From: Parus major
Lineage: Eukaryota > Chordata > Aves > Passeriformes > Paridae
Length of the DNA stretch: 64,000 bases
NCBI RefSeq assembly: GCF_001522545.3
Contig: NC_031799.1
Coordinates: forward strand, 29,631,565 to 29,695,564
Direction of reading: 5' to 3'
A program made the translations under genes and the position numbers. This document shows, in pieces, positions 1 to 13,688 of the stretch. Under the pieces are notes generated by a model that was given only the letters and a program-made list of their open reading frames with translations, made no database searches and was not told the origin of the DNA. The first letter of the stretch is position 1. The number at the start of each line of letters is the position of its first letter.

Positions 1-75
1 CCTGCCTTCCTCTCTCCCCCTCCTTCTATAACTTCCCAGAACTTCCTTTCCTGGAACTTCCCTTCCTGGAGCTTT
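1..75. repeat. Pyrimidine-rich tract with 15-bp tandem repeat
   Basis: The first 26 bases are almost all C/T. A tandem array follows: a partial unit at 30-39, then AACTTCCTTTCCTGG (40-54) and AACTTCCCTTCCTGG (55-69), which differ at one base. The array may extend left of the window. On the minus strand it yields a repeated arginine/lysine/glycine/serine reading that is an artefact of the repeat. Confidence 0.75.
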
Positions 76-1945
76 CTCGTCTGATTTGAAATAAAAAAGG
101 AAAAAAGAACAACAACAAAAAAAAGACATGCACCATAAGCAGTGGGAGTGAAGACAGGGGGGTAAGAAACGGGGAAGATGAAAAAAATATTCTGCTAACA
201 TTGAAAATTACAAAATATTCAACCATTTTTATGAACTTTCTGGTCTGTTTGGAAACACAGTGACAAGCTATAAGGATAAAGAAAACAAGACAATGGTAGT
301 AAAAAGATAGTATTTTCCTCAGTTGTATGTTGTTAAGCTACTTACAGGCAAATATTGATGTAAAGTAGCCCAAAATTGTGAATAGTGACATGTTTTATGA
401 CAATCTTTTCCATATTTGAGACATAAAACATCAAATTGAAATCTGCAGTTAATTAGTTTCAATTTCTAACAGGAAACTTTTCAAGTACTAAATAAGTAGA
501 AATTGCTTTTTTTGCAGCTGTAAGATACTGCAGCCCTCTGACAAGACTCAAAAAGTCCTTCAAAAATTTAGGTGAAACTAGAAAACTTAAAATGCTCCAG
601 AAAGCAGGATTGATACAGGGAACAAAGGGGATATGACACGTGGATATGACATGCAGCTGGCGACCCCAGTTGATTTGAGATTGACAGCAAAAGGCAAACT
701 GGAGGGAAGAAAAATCCTTCAACAGCTCAGCAGAAATAGGAGCTTCTGTGCCATTATTTGCACAAAGTAGTTCTCAGTCTTCTGTGGAGAATACAACCAT
801 AATTTACAGCAGAGGATCTCAGAGGCTTCTGAAAGCCTTTGGAAAATTCTCTACTATTGTAGGGGATATTATAACTACTGTGAAATAAAGCATAAGCATA
901 GGAAAGGAGTTAAGTATTAACTATTGAAACAGTCTCTCTCAGATATATTTTAAAGAAGAGAAGTCACAATAAAACTGAAATGTCTCTTTATGACGTAGAT
1001 CTTTTATGGATCAGATGCTCCAGAAGTGCCTAAGATTAAATATAAAAGAGGAAGAATAGAGAAACATATATGCTTACCTCAAAAGGTTCAGGAAATTAGC
1101 AATTAAGCAACACATATGGAGGGAAAACAGATAATGGAGTTTAAGAGCCATTCTATGATCTAAGCTCTTAATGATTTTGGAACCAGCTCTGGGAGTGCTC
1201 TTTTCAGCAAATGGTATTCCTCTGCAGCCTTGGTGGTTCTAAAAGTGGCATCAACATGAATTCCTTTTAAAGTTTTCTTACGCCATGTTGTACAAATTCA
1301 TAAATTGTCAGAGACTGCTCCTATTCTTCCAGAAAAGCAGCCTGAGCCCAATCTAGCTTTTCCTATATGACAGAACTGAAAAAAAAAGCAGAGAAGATGA
1401 AATCAATTAATGAAGTACAAAAGTAGGCACTTCCTTAAGGTTTTCCCTTGTTAACTTTTTGGACTTAACTGTTAGATTAGCTGCAAATCTTACCCAGATT
1501 AACTCTTACCTCTCCATCTTTGAGTCCTTTGTTATTTTATTCTGACCACAAGGGAAAAAGACAGTAATTTTAGAAAATTTATGGTGCTGGTACATGTGCA
1601 CAACAAAAATGCCAACAAAAGTATTATCTATCAATTGTATCTTGAAAATGGAATAATTAACTCCATTAGATATTTCAGATTTCTGGTTTGTAAACAAAGA
1701 AATGAAGTTTGTCATCCACTGGCTTAATGGGCAGACAAAAAGACAGACACATCAGTTTTTGCATTTAAGCAGGGACTGGACAAAACATGTTATCTAACTA
1801 CCTTCTATGAGAAAATGGAAAAAAAAATCTGATCACCGAATTTTAGGAATCCAAACAAGGGACATTAATTTTACCTAGTGATTACGTACCCAAAGGAAAT
1901 TCTTACAATTTAAGGGCATTTTTTTTTCACTGAGTTCTGTTCCCT
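76..1945. other. Unique AT-rich DNA, no gene seen
   Basis: No recognisable repeat, RNA or coding exon. Open frames are short and of random composition. A CAG-ended pyrimidine run at 1201-1208 resembles a splice acceptor but no matching donor follows. Confidence 0.55.
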
Positions 1946-1973
1946 GACTTATATTGTGTATACAATATAAGTC
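1946..1973. repeat. Perfect 12-bp inverted repeat (hairpin)
   Basis: GACTTATATTGT (1946-1957) is followed by a 4-base loop, GTAT, and then by its exact reverse complement ACAATATAAGTC (1962-1973). A 28-base element with a perfect 12-bp stem could extrude as a cruciform. There is no adjacent T-run or gene, so a transcription terminator is not implied. Confidence 0.85.
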
Positions 1974-3469
1974 TGTGATATCCAGTGAAAAACTCTGGTT
2001 GTTTGGCCTTATTTTTTCCTGTGACAGCAGTCTCCAAATTTGCATAAATGCATGAGATATCCTGAGTCCTCTCATGATGCAGGCTACCTGCAGAACACAA
2101 GAAAGCCATCTAGAATTCAGTTGTGTTCTATTTTTTTTTCTTGAATAAAATATAGGAGTGAATTTAATTACCTTTTTATGCTGAACACAGACACACTGAA
2201 CACAGTGGATCAGCAAACATATTTGACAATTTTAGATTTTCAAAGGTGGGTCAATTTGTGTAAAAACAGACCATCGTAAAAGAAAGAAGTATCCCCTCCA
2301 ACACAATGTGATTGCCTCAAGGAAGCAAAAGCTTGCTGCATTTAAATTGGAGGCTTTTTCCTCTGCCTCTAAAAAGCTTTATTTTAAGGCATGAGAACAG
2401 AGAGTGTCTGTAGGGAAAGAAGAAAGACGATTTGTCAGGGTCTTTAGGAGACTCTGTAAACCTTTGGATGTGGAATGAACGTATATCACCTGTTCACGAA
2501 TTTTTAATAGAGTTCCTTAAGCACCAGAGCACACACAGCATTTACCATGAACTTCCACAGTCCTAGCTTTTGATGGGAATTCATCCCAATACTTTCGGCA
2601 AGTGCACTGCACCTGTAATGTGCAGTTTTGGCAACTCGATTCTGCTTTTACCAATAAAGAAACTACATTTTAAAAGTGTACGTTTACTGAGTTACACTGC
2701 TTAACTTCTTGTCTCGATTCTGATGAACAGAAGTTGCATTTCATAACAAATTTGTAACCTAGTTGTGAAATACTGAATATATCTCTTACATGAGCTAGCC
2801 CATACTGCATGCTAAAAAAGACATCAAATTTCAAGTAACATAAAAAAAAAGACCCATCTACTTTTTGGTTTAGCTGCAACATTAAAAATCAAAAATTTAA
2901 AAAAAAATATAAAAAGGTGTTATTTCTATCTATTATGAATGATCAAGAAAATCAATTAAAAAATCCATAGGTCTGGGAAACAAATGAGAAGGAAAAATTC
3001 CATTCAAACCCTGTTTATTACAATTCTCAATGAGTTAAAATCAGTCCATCAGAAGTAGCACCTCTAAACTGGGGTTTTGGCTACCACTTCTGAGAAGACA
3101 AATCCATTGTGAGTTGCAAAAGCATACTACACTGTAATTGAAAACTTGAACTTGTTTGCCTAACTGAAATAACTCTCTCCAAAAGAAAGAAGTCCTGACT
3201 AAAGAGTATTTTTAATTAACAAAAATGGTGACACATATAAGAGCTTCCTTCTATATAAATGAGTTATAACACCAAAATGCACGTGTACATGCAGTCCCAA
3301 ACCATGTGATTATCACTATGACAGCTGTTTTCAGCAAAACTTTAGATAGCTGTGTCTGACTTCAATCTAAGTCTATGAGGTAATGCAATATTTCAACCAT
3401 TTTTCAATGTATTGTTCCTTAAGTGATTTTTGAAGATTCCCATTTGTTTTTCATTACTTAGTTACTGTA
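1974..3469. other. Unique AT-rich DNA, no gene seen
   Basis: Ordinary unique sequence with short A-runs (around 2846-2912). I see no repeat family or exon-like segment. Confidence 0.5.
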
Positions 3470-3660
3470 GATATTAATTTTCCTAATGACTGTATCTCTT
3501 AAACTTCACTTTCTATGTTATTTTATTTAATATTATAAATAATTAAACTGTTTTTTATATTAAATATATTTTAATTATTTATTGTTTTAATGTATTAAAG
3601 TGTTAAAACTTTATCTATATTACGTCTACATAATATTATTTTAAAAAGTAAATACGTATC
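3470..3660. repeat. Very AT-rich low-complexity stretch
   Basis: Long runs of TTTAATATTATAAATAATTA-type sequence with almost no G or C between about 3515 and 3610. It would melt easily and is the kind of sequence often predicted as a matrix-attachment region. No protein evidence. Confidence 0.6.
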
Positions 3661-4246
3661 AAAGTATTTTAGAAAAGTGGACTCTAGGTGCTTGGAAAAT
3701 GTTGATTTTTTTCCTACAAAACAAAGAAAATTAAAAATAATGTGGCTATGTGATGTATCACTTAGCCAAAAATGGTGTCTTGTCTGTAAATACAATTGTG
3801 CAGCAGTGTCTGTAGAGCTACACAAGCTGGCTTGTGCTATGTGAAAGGAAGGAGAAAAAAAATCCAGGACATTCACAATTTAGAGTTTTCTCAGGAGTGA
3901 AATATGATTCATAAACAAAAAGAAAGAAATAAACAGAATTACAGGAGAAAAATAATTACCAAACTGTAGGGGAAAATACATATTTATTTAATGACTTCTG
4001 TAGAGCTATGATTTTCAGTGCTTGAGGATTAGATTTTCTGTTAACATTTGCTAAAATATTTCATTGCTGTAATAATTAACAGTCATCAGGAATTAAAGAT
4101 GACTTAAAACGAGAATACAATACTATACAATCAGGATATTTGATCATATTTTATCAGTATATTTTCAGGAGCAAAAAAAAAGACTTCCAAACTTTCTTGA
4201 GTTTTTCACTGTCTCAGTTCCATTTCTTCTTTTTTTTCTATTTAAG

Positions 4247-4349
4247 AGTGCTAAGAATTCTGCAGCCAGTACACCCAGAACCTGGGCTCAATGACAGTAA
4301 CACTCAGGGAAGGAAGTCAAATACATGCTGCCAAAGAGGTGACAGTCAC
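4247..4349 (+). other. Exon-like segment, unproven
   Basis: A long pyrimidine run (4216-4240) ends in TTTAAG, giving an acceptor at 4245-4246. It is followed by 103 bases that stay open in one frame (starting VLRILQPVHPEPGLNDSN) and then a GTAAGT donor at 4350. Acceptor phase is 1 and donor phase 0. No protein family is recognised. AT-rich DNA of this length contains several such chance pairs, so this could equally be a pseudo-exon or a lncRNA exon. Confidence 0.13.
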
Positions 4350-7300
4350 GTAAGTGGTGTTAAGGTTGTGATAAATTAATTGTGTTTACTAAGGTGTTCT
4401 GGGGATGGTAGAAGAATCCTGCCCTTTTTCTTGCATGACAAAGGAATTAAGGAGATATATAACATAAAATTCTGTCAAGATTACCTAGGAGATTAAAACA
4501 GATGTATTTCTCCTCTGGGATTTTTGTGTCCAAATCCTGAAATCTCTTTAATTCCATCTTTAAAACTCCAGGTGGCCATATTCTAAATTTACCAGCATAT
4601 TTTGATATCTGTTTTATAGGTCAAATTTGGTGTCATTTGGTAATTCTAGTAAAAATGTGAATGCATTTAGAAATTTTAATGCTATATATTTCAGACACTT
4701 GATAGTTGCCTTGAGGGTGCCATCTATGAACTGAAATTAAACAGGATGCACATTATATCAGACTTTATTAGACACAAAACATTTCCTAAGATAACTCTAA
4801 CACACAAATATTTTGGAATAAATGAAGACCACTTATATTAATTCTGTCACTTTATTTGTAGCTCACATCTCCCTGATGGAGAAGTGCTATACTTTATTTG
4901 TCCATATTCTCAGCAGATCCTTTCTGTCCCTCTAATATATGTACATGTACATTTTTCTTCTTTACAGTGCTACCCTATTATATTATTTTCCTAACAAGAG
5001 ATGGCTAAACATAATACATCAATTATTGTTCAGTCATCCTAAAAAAAAAGTATATACATAAAAGCCATTTTCTTGAACTACTATTTATGTCTATAATCAG
5101 TACCCTATGGCTGTTTCACATTAGCCTTTCATTATTGCTCATCTCTCTGTACTTAAGTGTAATAATGTGTGTATTTTCCTTGGAACAATTCACTGAACCA
5201 GTGGCTGTGCCGGAGACCACTGGAGAACAGTGAAAAGCCAGCACACTAAACATTAGCAATTTCCATCCTGGATTCCACTCTTACAGGACCCAAATTTGGG
5301 GATTTTTCCAAGTAAGACATATGAAAATGAGTAAAGCAGGGCCATATAAGTATTCTGTTGTCTTTGCCATTTTCTGCACACATTTAAAAATGTGGAGGAA
5401 GTCAGAATTCTTATTTTGTGCAAACCATAGGACTCACTGGTCCCACTTAGCACCAGTTTAGCAAGATTAAAGATTTCTCTGCAGAGCAGATCTAAATGTG
5501 TGAAGTTTGTGTTGCAGTGTGAGGGGCCACAACAGAAATGTCTTGACAATGTGTGTGGGCACTCTGTAAGACTTTATGAGCTGTTTCAATGTCTACTGGA
5601 TCCTGGCTGTATCAAGTTCTTCACAATTTGCCTCTCATTCAGTCATGAAGAGGTGAATCAATTAGTATTTTTTCCTTGTCATATTTCAAGTGGGATGTTT
5701 CAATCCACTACATTCAATCCCTATTGGCATTACAATAATTTGACTCAAAGTGTGGGGTGCAATATAGCTGCAAGACTAAATTTCTACATTCTGGGTTTGG
5801 AAGTTTCTGTGGGTTCTTTAACTTGTTTCTTTTAAGATTTAACTGCTTGCTATCCATGCTAATAAATGATAAATTTGACAAGACCTTTGCATTTATTCCT
5901 CTGATTATTTGGATGAAAAACACAAAATTCTATTCTGGCTAGCTGTACAGCCAAATCATGAGCAGCATACCTGCATCTGTAGAGGACTCATGCTTTGGTG
6001 GCAGACAAAAGCACTGCGTTATAGACACTCCAGCTGTCGTAAGTTAGCATTTTAACTCAGGGGAACCTGTGTCAGAAGTAGCACAAACAAATACCCTGTC
6101 CTAGAAGGCTGAGAGACAGTGCATAGTATTTTGTTTTGTAAGCTCAGTACATCATTTAGTTTGCATTTCCTAAGAGGAAAATGGCAATAGAGAGGTGACC
6201 AACATATAGTTGTAATACAAAAGTTGTCACTACCGAATGGTGAGAAAGCTAAATAAGAATCACACTCAGGGCCAACTGCAATTGAATAGTTAATAGACAG
6301 GAAAATCTCCTAAAATCTGTATTTTGGCAAAGATATTATTTAGCCCTTCATGCATTATGTTGAGTCTAGGAATTCTTGAGAAGATAGTGGAGCACATAGA
6401 AAGACTCTGAAAGTGATCCATTTTGACATGTAATTATTTTTCAAACCATTTCACTATCTACTTTCATAAGAAAGATTACCTGTCTTCCCTTGGAAGCTTT
6501 GTAAATGTCATATTTCTTTTTGTACTGGCAGAATAATTTGGAATGCATCTGGAAGCTCATGTGTGATATGGAGTGTGTTTGGAAATCCATGTATACTCTC
6601 TATAATTATAACACAAATATAAAAAACACTGGCTTTGTAATGCAGTTTTGTTTTGGGAAGTAATGCTTCATTTAAGAAGAATGGATAATATTTAGGGAAA
6701 TAATTAATTTTCTATTTCTATGTGCCTTGAAAAAGTTAATTAAATCAGTACTATATCTTGATGAAACAAAACACCACCAAATCACAGCAAATGTTTATCT
6801 ACTTTATCTCATTAACAAGACATGAAGTAAAGAAATGAGAATGTTAAACACAAAATATTTCCTAAAAGAAAGGTTATCTAAACTACCATGTAACATTTTA
6901 AAAAAACTTTTAAAAATTCTCATGGTGGATAGGACTCTCTGGAAAATTCATTCTATAAGCTTGAGTGTGTTGGCTTTTAGTAGAGTGTAAAGTTCAATTT
7001 ATCTATACTCAATTAGAAATAAGTCAATTTTTCATTGTCTTAATCTAATTAGAGAACTCAGGTTCATTTGTTCACCTGTATGAAATTACTTCATTCACTT
7101 TTTAAAAATATTTCACTAATTATTTTTATTTTTAAAAAAATAGTTTTTCCCTACTACTCTTTCATCAGCTATTTAATGTGAATATTTTATATTCACTGCA
7201 GCTGCTCTTAAGAGTTACATTGTACGTATTCTATGCTCTGGTGGAAAGGCCTAATGCTTTCAAGCTTTAAAAAAACTCTTTTGCAGATGTTCTTTATTTA

Positions 7301-10300
7301 TTGTTGAAAGTAAAAATCACTAAAAAAATACAATTATTCTTGATTGATTGCATTTATCTCCCATCCAAAAAATAATCTCAAAGTGAAGCATGGCCATGGG
7401 CCTCCGCAGAAATAGTTGGTTTAAACTTCAGAACAAAATAGCCTTTTACCCCTCCATTAGCATGGGGATTTTTGTACAAGAATCTTACAAAGATTCTAAG
7501 TTGGTAAAATGGCCCTGATTTTGTGGTTGTAGGACCCTATCTAGTTAAATAATTACCTTCTTCATGATGACAGCTCATATGACAATTCGGTAGCAATATG
7601 AAAAGTAGGATCAAGAAGAAAATTTCTAGGGCAGTAGGTTATTCTTTTCAATAAATCTGGAACCCATCCATTCTTCTTTCTGTCTCCTCTTTCATGAGTA
7701 ATTTGCCTTGAACAGACTTGCTGTTAGCAGCAGTACCTTCTTTTAAGTACAGTGATATGATGTTTTCCAAAGCACAGAATAGAGACAATGGAAAGGAACA
7801 CATACCTTTTGTAAAGGATAAGATGTTTATTCATGATTCATTATATTTAAGTCATGAATTATTGAAACTGTATCCCAAGCAGCCAGCCAATTTAAGCAAT
7901 TAGCAACTAGTTTGTTAGTTTTCCATCCTGAGGCCAATCTGACAATGGATAGCTATCTAATAAAGCTTTTTGCCATGAAAATGGTTGCTTCCATAGGTTT
8001 TATTCTGAAGACTTAGTAAATAGATTACTTTAATATTTATTTTTTTAAAAATATGGAAAAAAACTATAAGAGAGGTACAGCTATTATGAACCAATTATAA
8101 CAGAAAATTAGTTATGTTTACTAGCCTTTATGAACTGGTTTTCTTGTATTCAGAAACAAAGAGTAGTTTTTATTTGAGAAATCATTAAAAAGTGGAATAG
8201 CTTCAACTTTCCTGCTTCTCCATGGTATTTTACTTTCTTTCAGCCATCTATGCATTTCATGTACAGACTAAGGTTATCAGTTGCTAGTCCATTAATAGTT
8301 AAGCATCATGTACTTCCATTCTCACCTGGTCTACTAAAACAGAGCAGAAGGAATAGTTAGGGGTGGTTCTTTATGTTAAAAAGCAATTTCATCTTTTAAA
8401 GACCATTATGAATATTCACCACAGAAAAAGGTATCTAAATCTAAAATGGTATCCATTACTAAATAGTAATTTGGCAAGCCAATGGGTGAAAGTATGAACT
8501 GAATGAAAACAAGTATGCTAGAAGAGAAAGATACCAGTAGCTTGTAGATAAATTAGTTCATTTAACTATACTTAAATATCTGCCTACACTTTTGTTATAA
8601 AAAGAAACATATGGTAATATCCTCATGGTCTATGGCAATATGACAAAATTAGACACTCATTCTGTAACAGTAAAATAAAATACTGGAAACTTCTAAAAGT
8701 CCTGAGAACATTGTATTTTTCTCTTTTATTAATCATGGTTTAAATTAATACACACTGTACTTGAAGTTACTCCTTGAGGCTTACATCAGCCTCTAATCAA
8801 TTGTTAACCATTCATATCAAAGTGTGCTTAAGAAATCATTGACTCCATCTTCTGCAAAAGTGATGTAGTATAACTGAATAGTATAATTGTATACTTAGGA
8901 CTAAACAAGGCAGCGAACAGCAGAAAATAATATTGAAAATAATGGTGCTGAGGGTAAGTATTCATTGTCACAGGCTGAGATACAGGAACACCGTGCAATT
9001 TTGACAATATTGTGTCTTTAATTTATTTCCAAATTGTTGATATGAACAATTGGTCTATCAAAAGGAAGTGTCATCACAGACTCTTGAAGAAATTGGGTTT
9101 TATGTGTGTAAAAATATTTATGTAAATATATAAAGTGTGTAAATATCTAGTGTTCTTTATGTTTTCTCCAGTTCTTTCATATTCAATAACAAAATAGAAC
9201 AATATTTTGATAACCTGATAAAAATAACAAGAGATTATGGAATCTAAATTACAAATGACATAACAAATAATTAATAAGGAATCATTGGCTATAACTTGTA
9301 TGTCTAAAATAATGAAATATATTTGTGTAATCTTTTCAAGTATACAAAGAGGTTGCAGCTGTTTCACATACAAATTTTTAATAGGAAAGTCAAATAATAA
9401 TTTTTAATAAGTCAGTCATATTGAAGGGTGTACCTGTCTGGGATAACAGTCTGTCCTCCTTTCCTTGAGATTAAAACAAACAAGATCAGAGAAGCCTTAA
9501 GTAGATAAAAGACAAATGGAAATTTAAACCCCTTTGAAGGTATGGTCTGTATTGCAGGAAAACACCTTCCGTTCAATGGGGGTTTATATACAGGAAGACA
9601 ATGAATAAACTCCTCAGGACTCTTTTTCCTTCTAACCAGCAACTAAAAGGAGGAACAACTTTTCTCACACTCTTACAGACAACAGTTCTCAAATTCTGCT
9701 GCCATATGTGCTGGAAACTTTTTTTACTTTCATTTTACATAATCATCCAGTTTCACTAAGGAGAATCTGCTTTCAGACTAACCCTTTGCAATATTACCTT
9801 ACTTTGAAGGGATTGGCTTAATTTTGATATGCTGACATTAATTCACATTTGGAACCTTGGAAAGGGTTACTTGAATCACCAGGGGAAAGCATTCATAATT
9901 TTTTTTGAGTTTAAAATCTGGTCTAAATTTTATATTTCTTGTACATATGGGTTTTTTCATTGATCATAGGTCATAAACAAGTACCCCTACAAAAGCACAA
10001 GAAATTGCAAGCTTTTGGTTCTCATATCAGCAGCTAAAATAGACAGGTTCTAGGTACACTTAGAAGGATGTGGGTTTTCATGTAAAACACTGTAAGGAGT
10101 ATCTGACTTTGATATTACTGATTCTGCTTTCAATTAATACTGGATCATCAGTGTTCTTTAGAATCTTCATTTATAATCCATTCATTTTAGAATCCATCAA
10201 AACACTGTTTTTTATGTAAACTCTTTTCTGACCTATTATGTTCTGTTAAATAAAGGCTGATTTCTGGGTGATAGTGATTTCTGAGATCCCAAAATGTACA

Positions 10301-12014
10301 TTGGAGTTTTTGTATTACAGCTTACTCTCTTTTGTATATTGACTTAGGAAGTAGATCTCTTCAAAACGAGCCCCTGAACATAAGTGCATTCTTCCACTCA
10401 TACATTTAACATCTTAGATAAATCCAAGTAAGAGCTGATTAAAGTAATGTTAAAAATATATTAATTTATTCCATGCCTGTATGTAGAGTCTGCTGAATAT
10501 ATGCTCTACTTTATGATGGTTCAGATGCTTCTGGTTTAGCCTTGAGAGTAAAGAAGAATATACCTGACTCCCCACTGTCGAAGCTATCATTCTTGCAGTT
10601 GATGTATTTGGATGCTAGGTTGTTCTATTTTTTTTTTCCTTTTTATGATCTATTTCTTTTGAACAGACTTTTTCTTTCATTTTGGAGAAAACCTAGTCTA
10701 GTCACATTGCAAGTCAAATAGAATATAGTAGTTGATATCAGTGACTTGAGAAGATGTCTCTCAATTAAGAAGAAAATAAATGTTGGTGTAAAATAAGGAG
10801 AACCTGAAGGTTCAGTAAAGCATCAGGCAAGCATACTCTGAAAATTTGCTGTTTCAATGTCTCATGTGTACATGGATATAAAAATCTCCTAGCCTTACCT
10901 GTTTGTAGAAATAATTTTATTTTCCAGGCTCTTGTCCTTATGTGGAAGGAGGATTGCCTCAGTTATCTAATGTGTTGGAAGTAGGCATATTACTAAGTAG
11001 TTCACACTGGGCAGATTTCCAAAAATATCCCTCTGCATATTTCCTTTCCCACGAACATGAACATTAACTGAGTGAACTAGTGGAAAGTACAATAACTGTC
11101 TTGATGTGCCAAGGATGGGCTTGGAGTTCATTACTTTCAGATCTCCCAGCACTGAGGCCCTCATTCCAAATTGCCCAACTGTTAATGAGAGCAAGTTCCC
11201 AATTGGAACATCTGTGTGCCTTTATCACCCTAACACTATGTTGAGAATTAGAGCCTTCCATTACCTGAAATTTCAAGAATATCTACATGCTTTTTAAAAT
11301 CTTCCCCCATATCCTTTTGGGGTCCAGCTCTCCACAGGTTCCCCAGAAATTCACAGCTAGTGCTTCCAAGCAAAAATTTCACATGTATTTATTCAGCACT
11401 TACTGAGAGAAGATGATCCAGCAGTTCCTTATTCAGCTCACGACACTCTTCTCTACAGCCATCCAAAATGTAAAATTATCCTGATATAACCCTTCTGCAT
11501 TTGTTTCTCAGTCTGTGGATCTATGGCAGTCCTTCTTGACAGATAATGATGCCCTATTTTCCAGCTGCACAGGAGATCTTGTAGGTAAAATGTTCTCATT
11601 TTCCTATTTCTCCCATAGAACCAGGGTGTTTTCTTGTTCAGGGGATCATGTTCAACATTTCTGATCAGTACAAAGTGAAGCACTAGAGGAAGAAGAATTC
11701 TGTTAAGACTCTTTGGCTCTGAGTAATCACGAAGAGCCAATGGTGCCAGGAATAAATCACATGAAGAGAAATACTTTGAGCATAGGAATGGAGCTGTGAA
11801 AACCTCACTAGAATTGGAATGCTCCAGAAACACACCAGAGAACAACTGGAGAAGATTTAAACAGCACCCAGCTTTTGGGTACAGACATAGGTCTACAGAA
11901 TAAGGGAATTATTGCAATTTAAAAAAGTTACAAACCTTCAGTTCTAAATAGCTCTCTGCTCCTAGCTCATGCAAAAAACACTAAAATATGTTAGTGTAGC
12001 AATGATTGGAAGTC
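4350..12014. other. Long unique AT-rich stretch, no gene seen
   Basis: About 7.7 kb without a recognisable gene or interspersed repeat. Small features: a perfect 14-bp palindrome ATGTACATGTACAT at 4939-4952 and AT-rich low-complexity DNA around 7100-7145. The longest open frames (5500-5835 plus, 11453-11845 minus) match no family I know and lack exon signals. Confidence 0.55.
4939..4952. repeat. 14-bp perfect palindrome
   Basis: ATGTACATGTACAT is its own reverse complement, built from alternating purine-pyrimidine steps. Probably incidental. Confidence 0.8.
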
Positions 12015-12033
12015 AAAAAAAAAAAAAAAAAAA
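12015..12033. repeat. Poly-A run (19 A)
   Basis: An uninterrupted A19 followed by AAGGG and CCC-containing A-rich DNA. No polyadenylation signal or processed-gene copy is evident upstream, so a retropseudogene tail is not supported. Confidence 0.85.
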
Positions 12034-12420
12034 GGGAAAAAACCCAAACCAACAAAACTTAATGTTTTTTCTGTTTATCTGAGCCATACAAACTTTTTGA
12101 AAGACAATTCAGGGACATGCATTATCCAGTACTCGATATACCATTGCATTTGCAAAGACTTAGGTGCATTCTCAGAGACAGTGAAATGCAGTCTCACCTG
12201 GCAATGGTGGCCAATGTGTACCAACCAAGTTATTGCAGTCTGTTGTATCTTTGTAGACCTTCAGCAACAGGACCCTGGGAGGGCCTCAAAATGTAATATC
12301 AGATTTCACAATATCTGATTTTGAAGGCATATCTTAGGGCTTCCCAACTTATTGCGAGTAAGCTAATTATGAAATTACTTCCTGGTTCTATGAGTAGGAA
12401 CTACATATGTTAAACATGTA

Positions 12421-12510
12421 AGCCACACCCACCCCCTCGCCAAGAACAGCAAACCCACACCAAAACAGAGAAAATAAAAAAAAAAAAAAAACCAGCCAAA
12501 AAGCAAACAG
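12421..12510. repeat. A/C-rich low-complexity DNA with poly-A
   Basis: CCACCCCC and AACCCACACC blocks followed by an A-run near 12475-12491. The reverse complement is T/G-rich. Simple-sequence DNA. Confidence 0.7.
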
Positions 12511-12684
12511 TGAAAGAGAAGAGAGTAAAGATCCAAATTTGCCATTTTGAGTCTGAAGAAGTGCTACAAATATGGAAGGGGTTTTTTGGAAATTCATACT
12601 ATATTCCCATGCTACTGGAAAACACATATACACATTTGAATAAACTGCATCATATTCTGATTTTAATCAATCAGTATCAGCTGA

Positions 12685-12870
12685 GTCAAAACAACAAACC
12701 CAAGGCTCCCCACAAAAAAAACCTCAAAAACCACCAAAAACCATCCAAACAACAACAACAACAAACCTACAAAAAAAACCCCAAAAAACCCCACAACCCC
12801 CTCCAAGAAAAACAAACAAAAAGAAATAAAAAACCCAGACAAAAAAGCAGAACAAAACCAAAAAACACTG
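12685..12870. repeat. A/C-rich low-complexity array
   Basis: Nearly G-free on this strand: repeated CAAAAA, AACAAC and CCCC blocks, including an (AAC)n core around 12750-12762. It creates an artificial lysine/asparagine/proline/glutamine-rich frame that is not a gene. Confidence 0.85.
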
Positions 12871-13131
12871 GCAAGTTAAGTCTCCTCAGTCCTAAGGGGC
12901 TGAAATTAGTACCTGCTTGTTACTTGCATTTACTGGATGCTTAGCACTCCCAGCTATAAAGTGAGGTCAACTATGGCAGTAATTTTCAGCATTTGCTATA
13001 GAGAGTATATAAACCTACAGCTGAGAAGCAAACGTTTGCATTTCTGAAGGAAGACCACACTTCTCCTGCTTTTCTTTATGACACTGAAAAATGCTAACCA
13101 TTCATTTAATGCAAATTTGTAGTTTTCTATG

Positions 13132-13688
13132 TGTCTTAGGTTATAATGTAAGTTGTAACCAAAAATGTGCATTCTATTACCATCTTCATAAGCTGTTAAG
13201 GCCAGATGAGGCAGGGTTCCTTATCTCCTCCATGACTCATCCCTGATTAACTCCCTCCACAGGGATTGCTAATGGACAATCAAGGTCTCACTGCATGACT
13301 CAAAAATTACATCATCCCATTGTGAGATTCTCCACCCAGGGGGAGGAGCCAAGCATTCCTACCTGGATGTTATCTGAGACTTGGAACATCATGAGGAGCA
13401 CTGCCCACTGGATCCCCTTGAGTAGAAGAGCTTCATGACCAATACTGAACCTCCAGAAAAGGACCAGACTTCATTATAGGATCACTGCTTCAACAGAACC
13501 ACATTTGTCGCTCCAACGGCACTGAAGCTGCCATTTAATTGGGCTTCTACTACCACCCTAACCAACACGGTGTCAGGTTGTAACCTGACTCTGTCAGTTT
13601 AAGCCAGCGTTTCTGTATTATCCCCCTTATCTTAATTTTCCTATTAAATTCTAATTCTGCCTTGGGATCTCACACTGTTTTGCTTTCA
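13132..13688 (+). mobile_element. Solo LTR of an endogenous retrovirus (probable ERVL-like)
   Basis: The block starts TGTCTTAGG and ends TTTCA, giving the TG...CA ends of an LTR over about 557 bp. It is clearly less AT-rich than its surroundings. A polyadenylation signal ATTAAA lies at 13643-13648, about 40 bases before the 3' end, which fixes the + orientation. The body (for example GGGGGAGGAGCCAAGC near 13339, AACACGGTGTCAGGTTGTAAC near 13564) resembles, from memory, an abundant LTR of songbird genomes. No internal retroviral sequence or second LTR is nearby. A clean target-site duplication is not visible (CTATG before, AACTA after), so the ends may be a few bases off. Confidence 0.75.

Noticed and set aside
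5500..5835. 111-residue + strand frame
   Set aside because: Overlapped by an equally long minus-strand frame; no signals or family.
11453..11845. 130-residue minus-strand frame
   Set aside because: No recognised family and no clear splice or promoter signals. Length is within chance for 64 kb in six frames.
12510..12944. 144-residue + strand open frame
   Set aside because: Most of it is translated A/C-rich low-complexity DNA (lysine, asparagine, proline, glutamine runs). No start context, domain or exon signal.
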